From the NCBI GenBank assembly GCA_012516125.1, contig JAAYXB010000011.1:1-64000 (forward strand): DNA of 64,000 nt. The letters run 5' to 3'. Within the stretch, counting starts at the first letter, position 1; every line of letters begins with the position of its first letter. Below the pieces are notes generated by a model. It made no database searches, was not told the DNA's origin, and saw only the letters and a list, made by a program, of their open reading frames with translations. The translations under genes were made by a program, and so were the position numbers. Shown here in pieces: positions 35,591 through 45,352 of the stretch. Origin of the DNA: Bacillota bacterium (GTDB lineage Bacteria; Bacillota; SHA-98; UBA4971).

Positions 35591-38431
35591 CTAGAAGGTG
35601 ACCTTCAGCGAGCCCGTGATGATGCGCGCCGTGTAGTCAACCTCGGTATCGTTCGCGTCGCGGGTCCTGTCGGACTTCACGACCTTGTAGCCCAGCTTCA
35701 GAGTGGTGTTGGTCGCGATGTTGTACGTATAGTTCAGCTCAGCAATGAGGTTGTTGAGCGGCGAGTAAACTGGCTCAGCCGAATTCATGAGCGCGTAGAA
35801 CTCAGCCTTCGCATCGATGCTCGCCTTGGCCGTAAGCTGCGAGGAGAGACCAGTCTTCAGAATGCTCTTCTTGTAGACATCGGTGTTCGCAGCAAGGTTC
35901 CTCTTGATCTCGTAGTTGTAGCTGCCGCTCACCTTGGTGGCCTCGGTCAGCGGGAACTCGGCCGAGGCGCCAGCCTTGAACACGCTCGTGTTGCTGTTCT
36001 TGACACCGTACGGACTGTCGTCCTCGATGATGCCAGCCTTGTCATCCATCTTCGTCCAGTTGTAACCGCCGGTTAGCTTGAGGTTGGACGTCAGGGCGTA
36101 GTTAACACCGAGGTCGAACACGCGCTTCGTGTAGTACGGCTCAGATGCAGCCCCGCCATCCTTCCAGCTTGCAGCGGTGACCTTGTACTCAGCGGTGATC
36201 GGAACGACCTCCGCCTCTTGCTCGGTCTTGAACTTCGCCACGTACTCGCCCTTCACGCCGCCGGTGAGTTTGAACACGTTGGTGTTGTTAGCATAGTCCC
36301 AGCCATCGGCCGGCGGGTTGGTCAGCACGTAGAGCTTATTCTCGACGCTCGCGCTCGGGGTCACCCGGAGATTGCCCCACAGCATCTCGTACTTCGCACC
36401 CGCGGTGGCGGTGTTGGTCTTCCACTCGTCCCAGTCTTTCGTATAGTCGGCGTCACCCTCAACCTTGTAGCCGCCGCTCAGCTCGAGTTTCCCAATGGGG
36501 AGCTTGCCATCGATGCTGACGGACTTGATGTCGGTCTGGATGCCGCCGTTATCGGGATCCCGGTTTACGAAGTCCGGATAGAAGCTGTACTCTACCCGGG
36601 TGACATTCCCGGCCAGCTCGAGAGAACCCACCTTACCGGTCACGTCGATCTTCGCGGCAGTTCCGGAATCATCGACGCCGTAGCCAGATTCCGGCTGGTC
36701 CCAGCCGTACCAGACATCCTTCGCGAACTCGCCCGACACGGTCCAGCCAGGCGCCATGGCGAAGCTGCCGTAAACGCTGAACACCGTGTCGCTGTACGAG
36801 TCGTGCGGATCGTCTCCGGGGTTTGCCACGTCGACGGACTGCGGATCCTCATACGCCCGAACGTACGCGACGCCCAGCTTCAGGTTGTCGGTCAGGCTGA
36901 CCTTGCCGTCGGCTGCACAGACGTACTCCGCAGTAGTCGGAAACGGCCAGTTCCCATTGTCCTTGCTCGACACATCGTCCTTCAGCCTGAGGAAGAGCGT
37001 GGTGCCGGAGAACTTGCCGTACTTAACCTGGGCGACTACACCCTCGTAAGCTGGGTCGCCGTAGTCATCCTCGAGCATATCACCGGTCATTGTGTAGGGT
37101 GTAAAAGCCCCGTCGGGAAGCACTGCACCGCCCGCGTTCAGTTGCGCAAGCATTCCAGGCGTCTTGACCTCGAGCGACAGGCTGCCGAGCTCGAAGTTCG
37201 TCACGTCGTTGCCGGCGAACAGGTTCTTCACCGTGGCGAGACCGACGCTCACGACCACATCGTCGGCCGGCTTCGCGGTCAGCGTGAGATCCAGCTTGTG
37301 CTCGAACACGGAACCAGGATAGTATGCGCCATCACTATGGCGATCAGCCGGGTCCGAGTCGAAAATGTCGTTGGGATCCTTCCAGGCCTTGCTGCCCGTG
37401 AATTTGCCATTCACTGCGTCCCAGGAGACGTTCCAGGGAGCGTAAATGTCGACGTCCTCCAGCTTGACCTCGCTCGACCCGCTTATCGTGACCTTCTCGT
37501 GGCCGGCGATGTGCTGGTCAAGCTTGGTGCCGATAGCGGTCGCTTTCTCGTCGACCACCCCTAGCTTCTCCTCGAGGTCGACGATCTTGGCGTTGGCGAG
37601 CGCGAGATCGTTCTCGAGCGCCGTCACGCGGATACCGAGAGCGGTGAGTTCGAGACTGAACTCCTCCTTCAGGGCATCGATCAGGGCGATGAGCTCCTTG
37701 GCCTTGGCCTCGATCTTCGCGCTGAGCTCGTTGTCGCCAGCAGCGATCTTCTGCTCGAGCTCGGCCTTGATGGCGGCGAGCTTCTCGGCGAGGTCCGCAT
37801 CGCCAGCAGCAACCTTGGTCTCGAGTTCGAGAGCTTTCACGCTGAGCTCGCCCTCGAGAAGGGCCAGAGCGCCATCGAGCTCGACGACCTTGGCGTTGAT
37901 CTCGTCGGCCTTCCTGTCGACCTCGTCGACCTTGCCGGAGACCGCGTCAACCGCGCCCTCAACGCCCGCGACCTTGCCCTCCACACCCGCAACCTTCGCC
38001 GCGAGCGCGTCGAGCTCCTCGGTCTTCAGCTTCTCGACTATGGTCTGCTCGATGACCTTCTCGATAACGGGCTTCTCAACGGTAACGGTCTCTCTCTCAA
38101 TGATTTTCTCGGTCGGCGCAGGAGCCGGAGCGGGAGCCGGCGGAGGGGTAAGCCCTGCCTTAGCGGCCTCTATCTCGGCCTTTATCTGCGCGTCGAGGGA
38201 GACCAGGAGCCGTGCGATGACCATGGCCATCTGGTACCTGGTCATCGGCTCCGCGCCCTTGAAGGTGCCATCGGGGAAGCCCTCGACAAGCCCATAGGCG
38301 GCGAGCTGCTTCACGGCCTCGTATGCCCAGTGGTTCTCAGGCACGTCGGCAAACGGACCCGCTGCCGTAGGAACTGCCAGCGCCAGCACGAGTACCGCTG
38401 CCAGCGCAATGGGCATATACCTCTTCATCAT
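35591..38431 (-). CDS. Large SLH-domain outer-membrane protein (OmpM type)
   Basis: 946 residues with a signal peptide (IALAAVLVLALAVPTAAG), one SLH domain (GPFADVPENHWAYEAVKQLA, LVEGFPDGTFKGAEPMTRYQ), a Pro/Ala linker, and a coiled-coil stalk of about 200 residues with heptad-like Leu/Ile/Val and Ala repeats (GKVAGVEGAVDAVSGKVDEV). A barrel of about 600 residues follows, ending ARIITGSLKVTF with a terminal Phe. Together these fit a trimeric porin that links outer membrane to peptidoglycan. The start ATG 38431 has AAGGGGG upstream. A terminator follows. It is paralogous to the gene at 39.4-42.1 kb, with near-identical SLH domains. Confidence 0.92.
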   Translation of the reverse strand: MMKRYMPIALAAVLVLALAVPTAAGPFADVPENHWAYEAVKQLAAYGLVEGFPDGTFKGAEPMTRYQMAMVIARLLVSLDAQIKAEIEAAKAGLTPPPAPAPAPAPTEKIIERETVTVEKPVIEKVIEQTIVEKLKTEELDALAAKVAGVEGKVAGVEGAVDAVSGKVDEVDRKADEINAKVVELDGALALLEGELSVKALELETKVAAGDADLAEKLAAIKAELEQKIAAGDNELSAKIEAKAKELIALIDALKEEFSLELTALGIRVTALENDLALANAKIVDLEEKLGVVDEKATAIGTKLDQHIAGHEKVTISGSSEVKLEDVDIYAPWNVSWDAVNGKFTGSKAWKDPNDIFDSDPADRHSDGAYYPGSVFEHKLDLTLTAKPADDVVVSVGLATVKNLFAGNDVTNFELGSLSLEVKTPGMLAQLNAGGAVLPDGAFTPYTMTGDMLEDDYGDPAYEGVVAQVKYGKFSGTTLFLRLKDDVSSKDNGNWPFPTTAEYVCAADGKVSLTDNLKLGVAYVRAYEDPQSVDVANPGDDPHDSYSDTVFSVYGSFAMAPGWTVSGEFAKDVWYGWDQPESGYGVDDSGTAAKIDVTGKVGSLELAGNVTRVEYSFYPDFVNRDPDNGGIQTDIKSVSIDGKLPIGKLELSGGYKVEGDADYTKDWDEWKTNTATAGAKYEMLWGNLRVTPSASVENKLYVLTNPPADGWDYANNTNVFKLTGGVKGEYVAKFKTEQEAEVVPITAEYKVTAASWKDGGAASEPYYTKRVFDLGVNYALTSNLKLTGGYNWTKMDDKAGIIEDDSPYGVKNSNTSVFKAGASAEFPLTEATKVSGSYNYEIKRNLAANTDVYKKSILKTGLSSQLTAKASIDAKAEFYALMNSAEPVYSPLNNLIAELNYTYNIATNTTLKLGYKVVKSDRTRDANDTEVDYTARIITGSLKVTF

Positions 38432-38852
38432 GATATACCCCCTTGGTTTTAGTCGTCTTCAGGGCCATGCGCCTTGCCCCACAGGCCCGGCGGTGAGTAG
38501 CCTCGTTCCCTCATCCCCCGCAGCCTGCAGCGCCCGGCCCATGCCCCCTTGCTTTATCCCTCACCGGCCTTCGTGGGAAACCTCAGGTTTTCACCTCCTT
38601 TCGCCCACTGCCGTACGGGATAAACATGGCTCACGAGCCAATATTGGCCTCGTCTTGCTGTATTCTCCATTATGACAAGAATTCCTTCAATTGGACGGAA
38701 CTTTTTTGGCCGTCTCGCAGGCGTTTTGAGGTATTATTCGTCAGGCCATCCTTGTTTTCCTTCCAGAAGGCAAACCTGTCTTCGCTGCCATGCTGCCACC
38801 AGACGGCCCAGCGACCGCGCGTCTTTCCGACTCCGCCATAGACACCTGCACG

Positions 38853-39049
38853 CTAAGTGAGGGTGCAGAAATGCTCCCGACTTTTGGGAGGGGTTGCCGG
38901 TGTTGCACTCGGGGACGGCGCCCCAAGCGGGGCGCCTTGACAAAATCCGGCCCGTCGGGCAGGTGGCCGGATTTTGACACCCCTCGTGCAATCACCGGCA
39001 ACCCAGCAACTACTGGAAAACGCACAAGAATTAACGCACCCCCACTTAG
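38853..39049. repeat. R1 element, copy B (full length, core flipped relative to arms)
   Basis: Terminal inverted repeats CTAAGTGAGGGTGC and GCACCCCCACTTAG. The left arm contains GCTCCCGACTTTTGGGAG, which is the right arm of copy A reversed. The right arm AGCAACTACTGGAAAAC corresponds to the left arm of copy A reversed. The inner repeat (38891-38908 and 38986-39004) and the 77-bp core keep the same plus-strand orientation as in copy A. It lies just past the terminator of the second large outer-membrane protein gene. Confidence 0.92.
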
Positions 39050-39055
39050 AGTATA

Positions 39056-39085
39056 TGAAAAGCCCCGGGGTAATTTCCCCAGGGC
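39056..39085 (-). terminator. Rho-independent terminator
   Basis: On the minus strand GCCCTGGGG-AAATTA-CCCCGGGGC (39062-39085) is followed by TTTTCATAT. It lies about 280 nt after the stop codon of the outer-membrane protein gene (39361), adjacent to the R1 copy B. Confidence 0.78.
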
Positions 39086-39281
39086 CTGCCTGGCAACTAT
39101 CTCTTCTCACTATGCGGCCCGCGACGCGGCTTGCCGCGCGGCCAAGGCGCGCATTGCCGCGCGGCCTGCGGCGCGACTTGCAACGCGGTTCGGGGCACAG
39201 CCCACGGTGCGCTGGCTCACTGAATGCCCGCGCCGCCCGCCGGTCGCGGCGCGGTTCGGCACGCCACCCCCAACACACGCC

Positions 39282-39319
39282 GAACCGCAGGCGGGGAGGT
39301 TACCCCAGCCTGCGGTTCC
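39282..39319. other. Strong hairpin after the outer-membrane protein gene
   Basis: GAACCGCAGGC and its complement GCCTGCGGTTC enclose a second pairing of GGGG with CCCC, giving a stem of about 14-15 bp. No T-tract follows on either strand. It may stabilise the 3' end of the mRNA. Confidence 0.55.
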
Positions 39320-39360
39320 TTAGAACGCGAGCGTTTGGTTAGAGCTCAGATCCTTCGGAC

Positions 39361-42096
39361 CTAGAACTTCACGACCAGCGACGCTGTGGCGACGTTGGAC
39401 CTGTAGTCCTTGCCTGGGTCGTCCTTGGCGCTGTAAGAGATCGTCTTGTAGCCGAGCTCGAGATCGGTGTTCTCCGCGATATGGTGCGCAAGCCCGATCT
39501 CGCCGGTCAGCATGCGTCCGTCAACGCCAGGATCCTTCACCGCGCCAGAGGTGATCCCGACCTGGCCGGTGAGCTTCGTGTTGGGTGTTATCTGGCTCTC
39601 GATTCCGGCCTTCGTCGTGGTCTTGACGCCCTCGATCTCTGCGCTGTCCTTGGTCCACGGGGTCGCGTCACTATAGTCCACGCGTCTGCACTCCCAGGAG
39701 CCAGTGAGCTTCGTCACAGTGGTGAGGTTGAAGCCGAGGTCCACACCGGCCGTCTTGACGGTGTATTCCTCGTCAACCGCTGTGCTCCTGGAGTCTTCGA
39801 CGTCCATCTTGTAAGACTTGTACCCGCCGCGGAGCGCTATCTCCGGCGTCAGGTTGTGCGCGAAACCGAGGTCCAGGACTCTCTCCTTGGATACAAGTGT
39901 CTTCGCATCAGCGTCGCGCACATCGGTGACCGCGTACTCAACGGACAGAGGAGCGTACTTCGCGGAGATGGACCGACCGATCTCGAGCGAGTTTACTATC
40001 GGGTTCGGCTTCACGCTGTCCCGGTGCGCAAGCGCGAGGTTGACGTCGGCGACCACGTCGGCGCCCAGGAGGTTCCTGGCGAACCTGGCTCCGGCCGACT
40101 TCGTGGCAACGACGTCCTTGCCGTCTTCGCCAGCTTCAGGCACCCAGTTCGCGTTGCCGGTCTTCTCGTACCCGCCAGTTAGCGTAAGCTCGCCGCCAAC
40201 CATCGCAAGCGGCAGGCTTGCCTCGAGCCAAACGGTCTTCACGTTGTTGTCGAGTCCGCGCTTCTCCACGGAGTCGTACGGGACCTCGACGAACTCAGGG
40301 TGGTATCCAGCCTCGATTCTCGTGTACGCCGCGCCCACTTGTACCGGGCCGATGCAGCCGTCAAGGCTCATCTCGGTCGCGGTGTGCTGTACCCCGGCCT
40401 CGTCGGTGTGCCGCGCGAACTCGGCGGACGCGCCCCATCCAGGCGCGAAGGTCGCCTTTGCGTTGACGCCGGCCACGCTGTCTTTGTCCACTGTCGCAGG
40501 CCCGTTCGCGAGCGACTTCTCATCATCGAACGCGGCTACGTAGGTAGCGCCGACGATGAGGTTGTCCGTGAGCGACAGCTTCGTGTCGACGGCCGCCGCA
40601 TACCTGGCGTATGCCTCGTTACCTTCAGTCGTGACTGGAGCCTTGAGCCTCCACACAAGCCCGGTGGCGTTCAGGCGGCCGTACGCCACCTCAGCCAGCG
40701 CGCCCTCGTAGAGCGGGACCCCGTCGTCGTTGCGGAGCATGTGGCCCTGGAGAGTCAGGTTCGTGAACGTCCCGGCAGGCTCGGCCACGTTGCCGATGCG
40801 CATGTGGCGCAGGATACCGGGTGTTACAACATCCAGGTAAAGACCGTTGTCTTTGAGCTGGAACGTGTTGTTATCCCAACCGCCGCCGAGAATGTTCGTC
40901 ATGGTGGCGAGGCCTGCCTCCGCCACAACGCCCTCGGCCACGTTCGCCGTGAGCTTCAGGTTCAGTTCGTGGTTGAACTCGCTCGTCGGGACGAGCACGT
41001 AGTCAGTGCTGGACGCGTTCTCAGGCGTGTCGTTGTTCTTCGGGTTGAACGGGTCGAGCCATGGGATGCCGCCGCCATGGATGTCGACATCCTTGAAGCT
41101 GACTGTGCTGTCGCCCGAGATGCGGACCCTCTCGTGCCCGGCGATGTGCCCCTCCAGCTTGGAAGCCGTCTGGGCGAGCTTCGAGCCGAGTTCCGTCGTA
41201 GCCTGGTTGACGTTCTCGATCTTGGAGTTCGCGAGCGCAAGCTGTTCCTCTAGAGCCGTCACGCGCACGCCAAGCACGCTCAGCTCCTGGCTGAACTCGG
41301 TCTTGAGCGCCTCGATAATGGCAATGGCCTCAGCCACCCGCGCGTCGAGGGTCGCCTTGTCCACAGAGCCTTCCTTCTCGACGATGTGTTGCTCGATGAT
41401 TTTCTCGATGATAGGCTTCTCCACTACCACCCGCTCGATGATCTTCTCGGGCGGCGCGGCGGGAGCCTGCTCCATCTGAGCCTGCTCCGCGGGTCCTTGT
41501 GCCTGGGCCTGGGCTTGGGCCTGAGCTTTGGCCTCGGCCTTCGCCTGGGCCTCAGCGGCTTCGTGAGCCTTTATGGCCTCCTCGGCAGCCTTCCGGGCCT
41601 GTTCGGCCGCGCCCTGTGCCGCCCGCTCTGCCGCGGCCCTCGCGGCCTCCTCGGCGGCGGCCTTCGCGGCCTGCTCAGCGGCTTGTTTCGCCGCCTCTGT
41701 GGCGGCCGCCTTCGCTATTTCTTCAGCCGCAGCTTTGGACATGTCCACGGCTTGCATCTTGGCCTCATCGATAGCCTTCTTGAGTTCCTCTCGCTGCTGC
41801 GCATCCTGAATGGTCGCCTCGTCCTTCGCCTGCTGGATGGCGTCCCTGATCTGCGCGTCCAGGTCGGACAGCATGCGGGCGACCACCATGGCCATCTGGT
41901 ATCTCGTCATTCCCTCAGCGCCCTTGAACGTCCCGTCTGGGAACCCCTCCACAAGGCCGGAGGCTGCAAGCTGCTTGACAGCCTCATATGCCCAGTGGTT
42001 CTCGGGGACGTCGGCGAAGGGATTGGCCATGACGGGCAGCGCGAGAGCAAATGCCATGACAACTGCGATGATCGCTGCCAGGTGTCTCTTCATCAT
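39361..42096 (-). CDS. Large SLH-domain outer-membrane protein with Ala/Gln-rich stalk
   Basis: 911 residues from ATG 42096 (AAGGGGGT site). Signal peptide (AAIIAVVMAFALALPVMA) and SLH domain (NPFADVPENHWAYEAVKQLA, LVEGFPDGTFKGAEGMTRYQ) are nearly identical to those of the neighbouring paralogue. The stalk is a long Ala/Glu/Lys/Gln-rich helical segment with runs such as AEAKAQAQAQAQAQG, then ERVVVEKPIIEKIIEQHIVE; the barrel follows and ends VATASLVVKF. The barrels of the two paralogues have diverged much more than the anchors, as expected if the exposed loops are under selection. Role: outer-membrane porin and tether. Confidence 0.92.
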   Translation of the reverse strand: MMKRHLAAIIAVVMAFALALPVMANPFADVPENHWAYEAVKQLAASGLVEGFPDGTFKGAEGMTRYQMAMVVARMLSDLDAQIRDAIQQAKDEATIQDAQQREELKKAIDEAKMQAVDMSKAAAEEIAKAAATEAAKQAAEQAAKAAAEEAARAAAERAAQGAAEQARKAAEEAIKAHEAAEAQAKAEAKAQAQAQAQAQGPAEQAQMEQAPAAPPEKIIERVVVEKPIIEKIIEQHIVEKEGSVDKATLDARVAEAIAIIEALKTEFSQELSVLGVRVTALEEQLALANSKIENVNQATTELGSKLAQTASKLEGHIAGHERVRISGDSTVSFKDVDIHGGGIPWLDPFNPKNNDTPENASSTDYVLVPTSEFNHELNLKLTANVAEGVVAEAGLATMTNILGGGWDNNTFQLKDNGLYLDVVTPGILRHMRIGNVAEPAGTFTNLTLQGHMLRNDDGVPLYEGALAEVAYGRLNATGLVWRLKAPVTTEGNEAYARYAAAVDTKLSLTDNLIVGATYVAAFDDEKSLANGPATVDKDSVAGVNAKATFAPGWGASAEFARHTDEAGVQHTATEMSLDGCIGPVQVGAAYTRIEAGYHPEFVEVPYDSVEKRGLDNNVKTVWLEASLPLAMVGGELTLTGGYEKTGNANWVPEAGEDGKDVVATKSAGARFARNLLGADVVADVNLALAHRDSVKPNPIVNSLEIGRSISAKYAPLSVEYAVTDVRDADAKTLVSKERVLDLGFAHNLTPEIALRGGYKSYKMDVEDSRSTAVDEEYTVKTAGVDLGFNLTTVTKLTGSWECRRVDYSDATPWTKDSAEIEGVKTTTKAGIESQITPNTKLTGQVGITSGAVKDPGVDGRMLTGEIGLAHHIAENTDLELGYKTISYSAKDDPGKDYRSNVATASLVVKF

Positions 42097-42687
42097 CCAA
42101 TACCCCCTTGAGTTTGCGTGAAGAAGGCCCTTCCCGTAACACAAGGTGGCTTTCGCGGTGAGAGTCTCCTTGTTTCCTCTCATCCCTCAGACTCCGTGTG
42201 GTTCGGGTCTCGGGCCCTTTTGCCGCTGCCTGAGGCTGGGCACCGCTGGGGGCACCTCCTTCCCGCCCAGATTGCCGGCAGGGCAAAAGACTGTAATCAT
42301 TGCTGCGAATGTTGGTGCAATAGTACCGTTACGCCGTTCGTGTCGAGCTGCCGCACCGAGTCGCCGCGCCGCACGCTTACCTCGAGTCGCCCCGGGTGCT
42401 GTTCCGCACCTGCTCCGCGCCCGCGGTGCCGCTCAGCCTGCCTGGTGCTGCTCAGCTCACCTCGTGCTCCTCGACTCGCCTGCAGCGCTGCTCGACTCGA
42501 ACCATCGCAGTTGCATTTCTCCGCAGGTTTACATAATCCTGCTCGCGCGAGCTGTGGCTGGGCATGTGGGTTGGTGGGACTCAAGACAGGTTTGGGAGCT
42601 GAAGGAACATAATGGACGCAGTGGAACCGGCGGGCAAGGCGCGGCACGAGGGTAGCACGGGTTGCCGGCGCCGCACTCTGTCCTTAT
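42097..42687. other. Intergenic stretch upstream of the outer-membrane protein gene
   Basis: About 590 bp that must hold the promoter of the gene at 39.4 kb. I see no confident -35/-10 pair. Near 42659 GGGTTGCCGGCGCCGCACTCTG resembles the inner repeat of R1 and is probably a decayed end. Otherwise no gene or motif is recognised. Confidence 0.45.
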
Positions 42688-43182
42688 TCAAGGAAGCAGG
42701 TCGTTCAGGCTATCTCGCAGGAATGGCTCGAGATCGAAGTACTGCGCCCACGTGCGCTCCCGGAAGTCAAAGCTCGCTTCGCGTTCCCGGGCGAAGAGAA
42801 GCACCCCCCGGGTTGCGTGGTAGCGAAACTCCACGGGAGCCAAGTTCAGCGAATGGACATCTACCGGCATGCCTGCCACGCGGGCAAGGCGCGCCCCGAG
42901 GTCAAGCGACGCATCGAGCTGGTCACGGGCTTCCATACCGTCCCGGTAGTACACAGCGATGTCCAGGTCCCTGCACGGACGGCCCTCCAGACATGATCCG
43001 TGGGCGTATGCGAAAATCACGTCAGGATCGGACTCCAGCACCGCCCGCACCCGGTCGAGTATCCGCCGTCTTTCATCCGGCGGCACAAGATGCCTTCTAC
43101 CATCAGGGTCGAGGACTCCCATGTCATCTCCCGACACGGTATCACGTTCGCCGGTGAACCCGCCTTTGCGGGATGTGCTCAC
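42688..43182 (-). CDS. mntA: MntA-type nucleotidyltransferase antitoxin
   Basis: 164 residues with the minimal nucleotidyltransferase motif IFAYAHGSCLEGRPCRDLDI, i.e. GSxxxG...DxD, and a further RLARVAGMPVDVHSLNLAP. In HepT-MntA modules MntA neutralises HepT by adding AMP to it. Its GTG start overlaps the hepT stop by four bases (GTGA), so the pair is translationally coupled. The pair lies between envelope genes and has no cargo nearby. Confidence 0.88.
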   Translation of the reverse strand: MSTSRKGGFTGERDTVSGDDMGVLDPDGRRHLVPPDERRRILDRVRAVLESDPDVIFAYAHGSCLEGRPCRDLDIAVYYRDGMEARDQLDASLDLGARLARVAGMPVDVHSLNLAPVEFRYHATRGVLLFAREREASFDFRERTWAQYFDLEPFLRDSLNDLLP

Positions 43183-43628
43183 GTCCCCGGCCTCCTTCCC
43201 CTTATCACGTCGCCGACGGCACGCAGGTATTCGTCGACATCGCCCAGCTCGTCACGCATCATTTCGAGCATCCGGTCATTCTTCACATCACCGTATCGGT
43301 GCACCAGCAGGTTCCTGAAGCCAGCCATCTTCGCAAGGCGTGCGGCAACACCGGCATCCACGATGCCGTTCTCTCCGAGCATGAGGAAGGAGTCAGCGTA
43401 ACTCACAGGCGCCCTTCCCAGCAGGCGAGCGCACAGGTGGTTTGCTATGTTCGAGGCGGCTTCAACAAGAACGATAAAGGCGTAGCGGGCGGATCTAATG
43501 GCCTCCGCATCCTGAAGGAAGGCCTGATCCTCCAGCCCCGCGTAGGCGCGCAGCACTGACAGCGCCTCCTGAATGTCAGCCACCTTCTGCCTGATACGAG
43601 CTATGTTTATCTCGGCTCCCGGCACCAT
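43179..43628 (-). CDS. hepT: HepT-like (DUF86) toxin
   Basis: 149 residues, all-helical HEPN fold. ATG 43628 has GGTGGGTGG upstream. The HEPN RNase motif R-x4-H-x-Y is intact in FRNLLVHRYGDVKND. The YADSFLMLGENGIVDAG segment is common in DUF86 proteins. HEPN toxins cleave RNA; the adjoining mntA gene encodes the antitoxin, expressed downstream in the same transcript. Confidence 0.88.
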   Translation of the reverse strand: MVPGAEINIARIRQKVADIQEALSVLRAYAGLEDQAFLQDAEAIRSARYAFIVLVEAASNIANHLCARLLGRAPVSYADSFLMLGENGIVDAGVAARLAKMAGFRNLLVHRYGDVKNDRMLEMMRDELGDVDEYLRAVGDVIRGRRPGT

Positions 43629-43854
43629 GTCCACCCACCATAGCCTTTCGTTGGGCTTTCGCAGGGTTCTCGGGACACGCTCGCCGCGCGCACCAACCAA
43701 CGCTTGCCTGTGGCTCCAGCCCCGGTCGCGCGCGGTAACCCTGGCCGCGCCATCGCGCCCTGGGTCGTCCTTCGCAGGCATGTCCCATCCCACCGCCCCA
43801 TCCCACGCCTTTGCATCCCAGGACTGCGCCCCTGTTCGAGGGCGCCCCCACTCC

Positions 43855-45270
43855 TTACCGAACCACCTGGAACGCCACCTTGAGCGGGGGCTTCGTGTTC
43901 CACGTGTCTTGCGCCGCGACAGCGAGAACACGCACCTTCCGCCCGGCTTCAAGGATCTTGGACGTCGCGGCGTTGAACTCCGAGAGAGGCGCCTCTCCGA
44001 CCCTCCCCTCGGCGTCTGTCACCATGCCCCGCCGCGTCGCCTCGTCGTTCGCGGCCATCAGAAGGGTCATGAGCTCATCCTGGACCCTGTTGGGCCCGAG
44101 GGACCCGTCTATCTCGCGCTCCGCCACCACCTGGCCCTGCTTGAAGATGAGCTTGTTCTCGAAGAACTGCAGGTAGGCGTAGACAGGCTGACCGACGAAG
44201 GCGTTGGTAGCTGACACCAACCGCACCACCACCGGCCCTTTGGCCCTAGCGATCCTCTGCGCTGTGTTCTCGAGGTTATCCGTGAAGAAGATGATGGCCT
44301 CGTTCTCGCTGCCCTCGATCTTCGCCCGCCTCGCGAGCGCCAACGTGTCGGCCTTCTGCAGGAAGGCCGCGACGTCGCGACGTATGTCGTCGATGGGCCT
44401 TGAGCCTTCTATCACAGTAGAAAGGATGATCTCGTCCGCCCGGTAGGTTATGTCGGAAAGCTGCAGGCCTTCAAGGTACTGGGACATGCCCTGCAGATAC
44501 GAGTAGAGGACGTTCGCGCCCTGCGTAAGGTCGCGGATGCGCGTCTCCAGCGCGCGGCTCTCGTCTTCGAGCTTCTGCTTTTCCGCGTCGAGCCGCGAAA
44601 TGGTTTGCTTCAGGTCTTTCTCGGTGTTCTGAAGCGCGACGATCCGCTTGTTGGCCTCTTCGAGCTTCTCCTGGGCCTCCGCGTAGCTTGCTTTCGTGTC
44701 GTCGAGCTGGGTTTTCATCTCCTGGTATTGCTTTTGCATCTTCTCGAGCTCGCTCTGAACCTCGGCAAGCTCGCTCTCGGCCTTGACGCGCTCCTTCTTC
44801 ACCTGCTCAAGCTCGGCGGCCAGCGTCTCGTTCCTTGCGGTGAGCATCTCGTATTCCTTCGCCTTGATCTTCGCCGCCGCCGAAAGCTTGTCGATCTCCC
44901 CGGTGAGGGTTTCTATCTGCGCTTGAAGCTCGCCCACCCTCTGTTCCTTCGCCGCAAGCTCCTGCTGCTGCGTGGAAAGCCGCGCCACCGCCGACGCAAG
45001 CTCCTGCCTGGTCGTGGCGAGCGCGGCCTGGATCTCGTGCATGTTGAAAAGGGCCGTCCGCACGTCCTTGGAGACGATGCTCATGACCACAAGGGACGTC
45101 GTGGATACGACTATCCCGGTTATCACGGTGATGATCATCGAGGTGTGCCTTGGCCGCAGGCCGAAGATGCTGAGCCTTCTGCGGCCCACCTTCATGCCGA
45201 TGCGATCGCCCACGAAGGCGATGACCCCGCCCACCACGATTAGCATGAGCACGAGCGTAAGACCGTACAC
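43855..45270 (-). CDS. DUF3084 domain coiled-coil membrane protein
   Basis: About 471 residues. Two N-terminal hydrophobic helices (GLTLVLMLIVVGGVIAFVGD and IITVITGIVVSTTSLVVMSI) are followed by a long coiled coil (residues about 80-260, e.g. QQELAAKEQRVGELQAQIET). The C-terminal globular part has the DUF3084 features ADEIILSTVIEG and AIIFFTDNLENTAQRIA. The family is common in cyanobacteria and some diderm Firmicutes; its function is not established. GTG 45270 follows AGGAGG at six bases. It lies 80 bp downstream of the LptF/G-type gene, suggesting a role in envelope assembly. Confidence 0.88.
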   Translation of the reverse strand: MYGLTLVLMLIVVGGVIAFVGDRIGMKVGRRRLSIFGLRPRHTSMIITVITGIVVSTTSLVVMSIVSKDVRTALFNMHEIQAALATTRQELASAVARLSTQQQELAAKEQRVGELQAQIETLTGEIDKLSAAAKIKAKEYEMLTARNETLAAELEQVKKERVKAESELAEVQSELEKMQKQYQEMKTQLDDTKASYAEAQEKLEEANKRIVALQNTEKDLKQTISRLDAEKQKLEDESRALETRIRDLTQGANVLYSYLQGMSQYLEGLQLSDITYRADEIILSTVIEGSRPIDDIRRDVAAFLQKADTLALARRAKIEGSENEAIIFFTDNLENTAQRIARAKGPVVVRLVSATNAFVGQPVYAYLQFFENKLIFKQGQVVAEREIDGSLGPNRVQDELMTLLMAANDEATRRGMVTDAEGRVGEAPLSEFNAATSKILEAGRKVRVLAVAAQDTWNTKPPLKVAFQVVR

Positions 45271-45352
45271 GTTGTACCTCCTAAGCAACCCCGACAGCAG
45301 GCCCCGGCCCGGTCGGCAGGCCCTATCCAGCCCGAGACAGAGCCCGGCTCTT

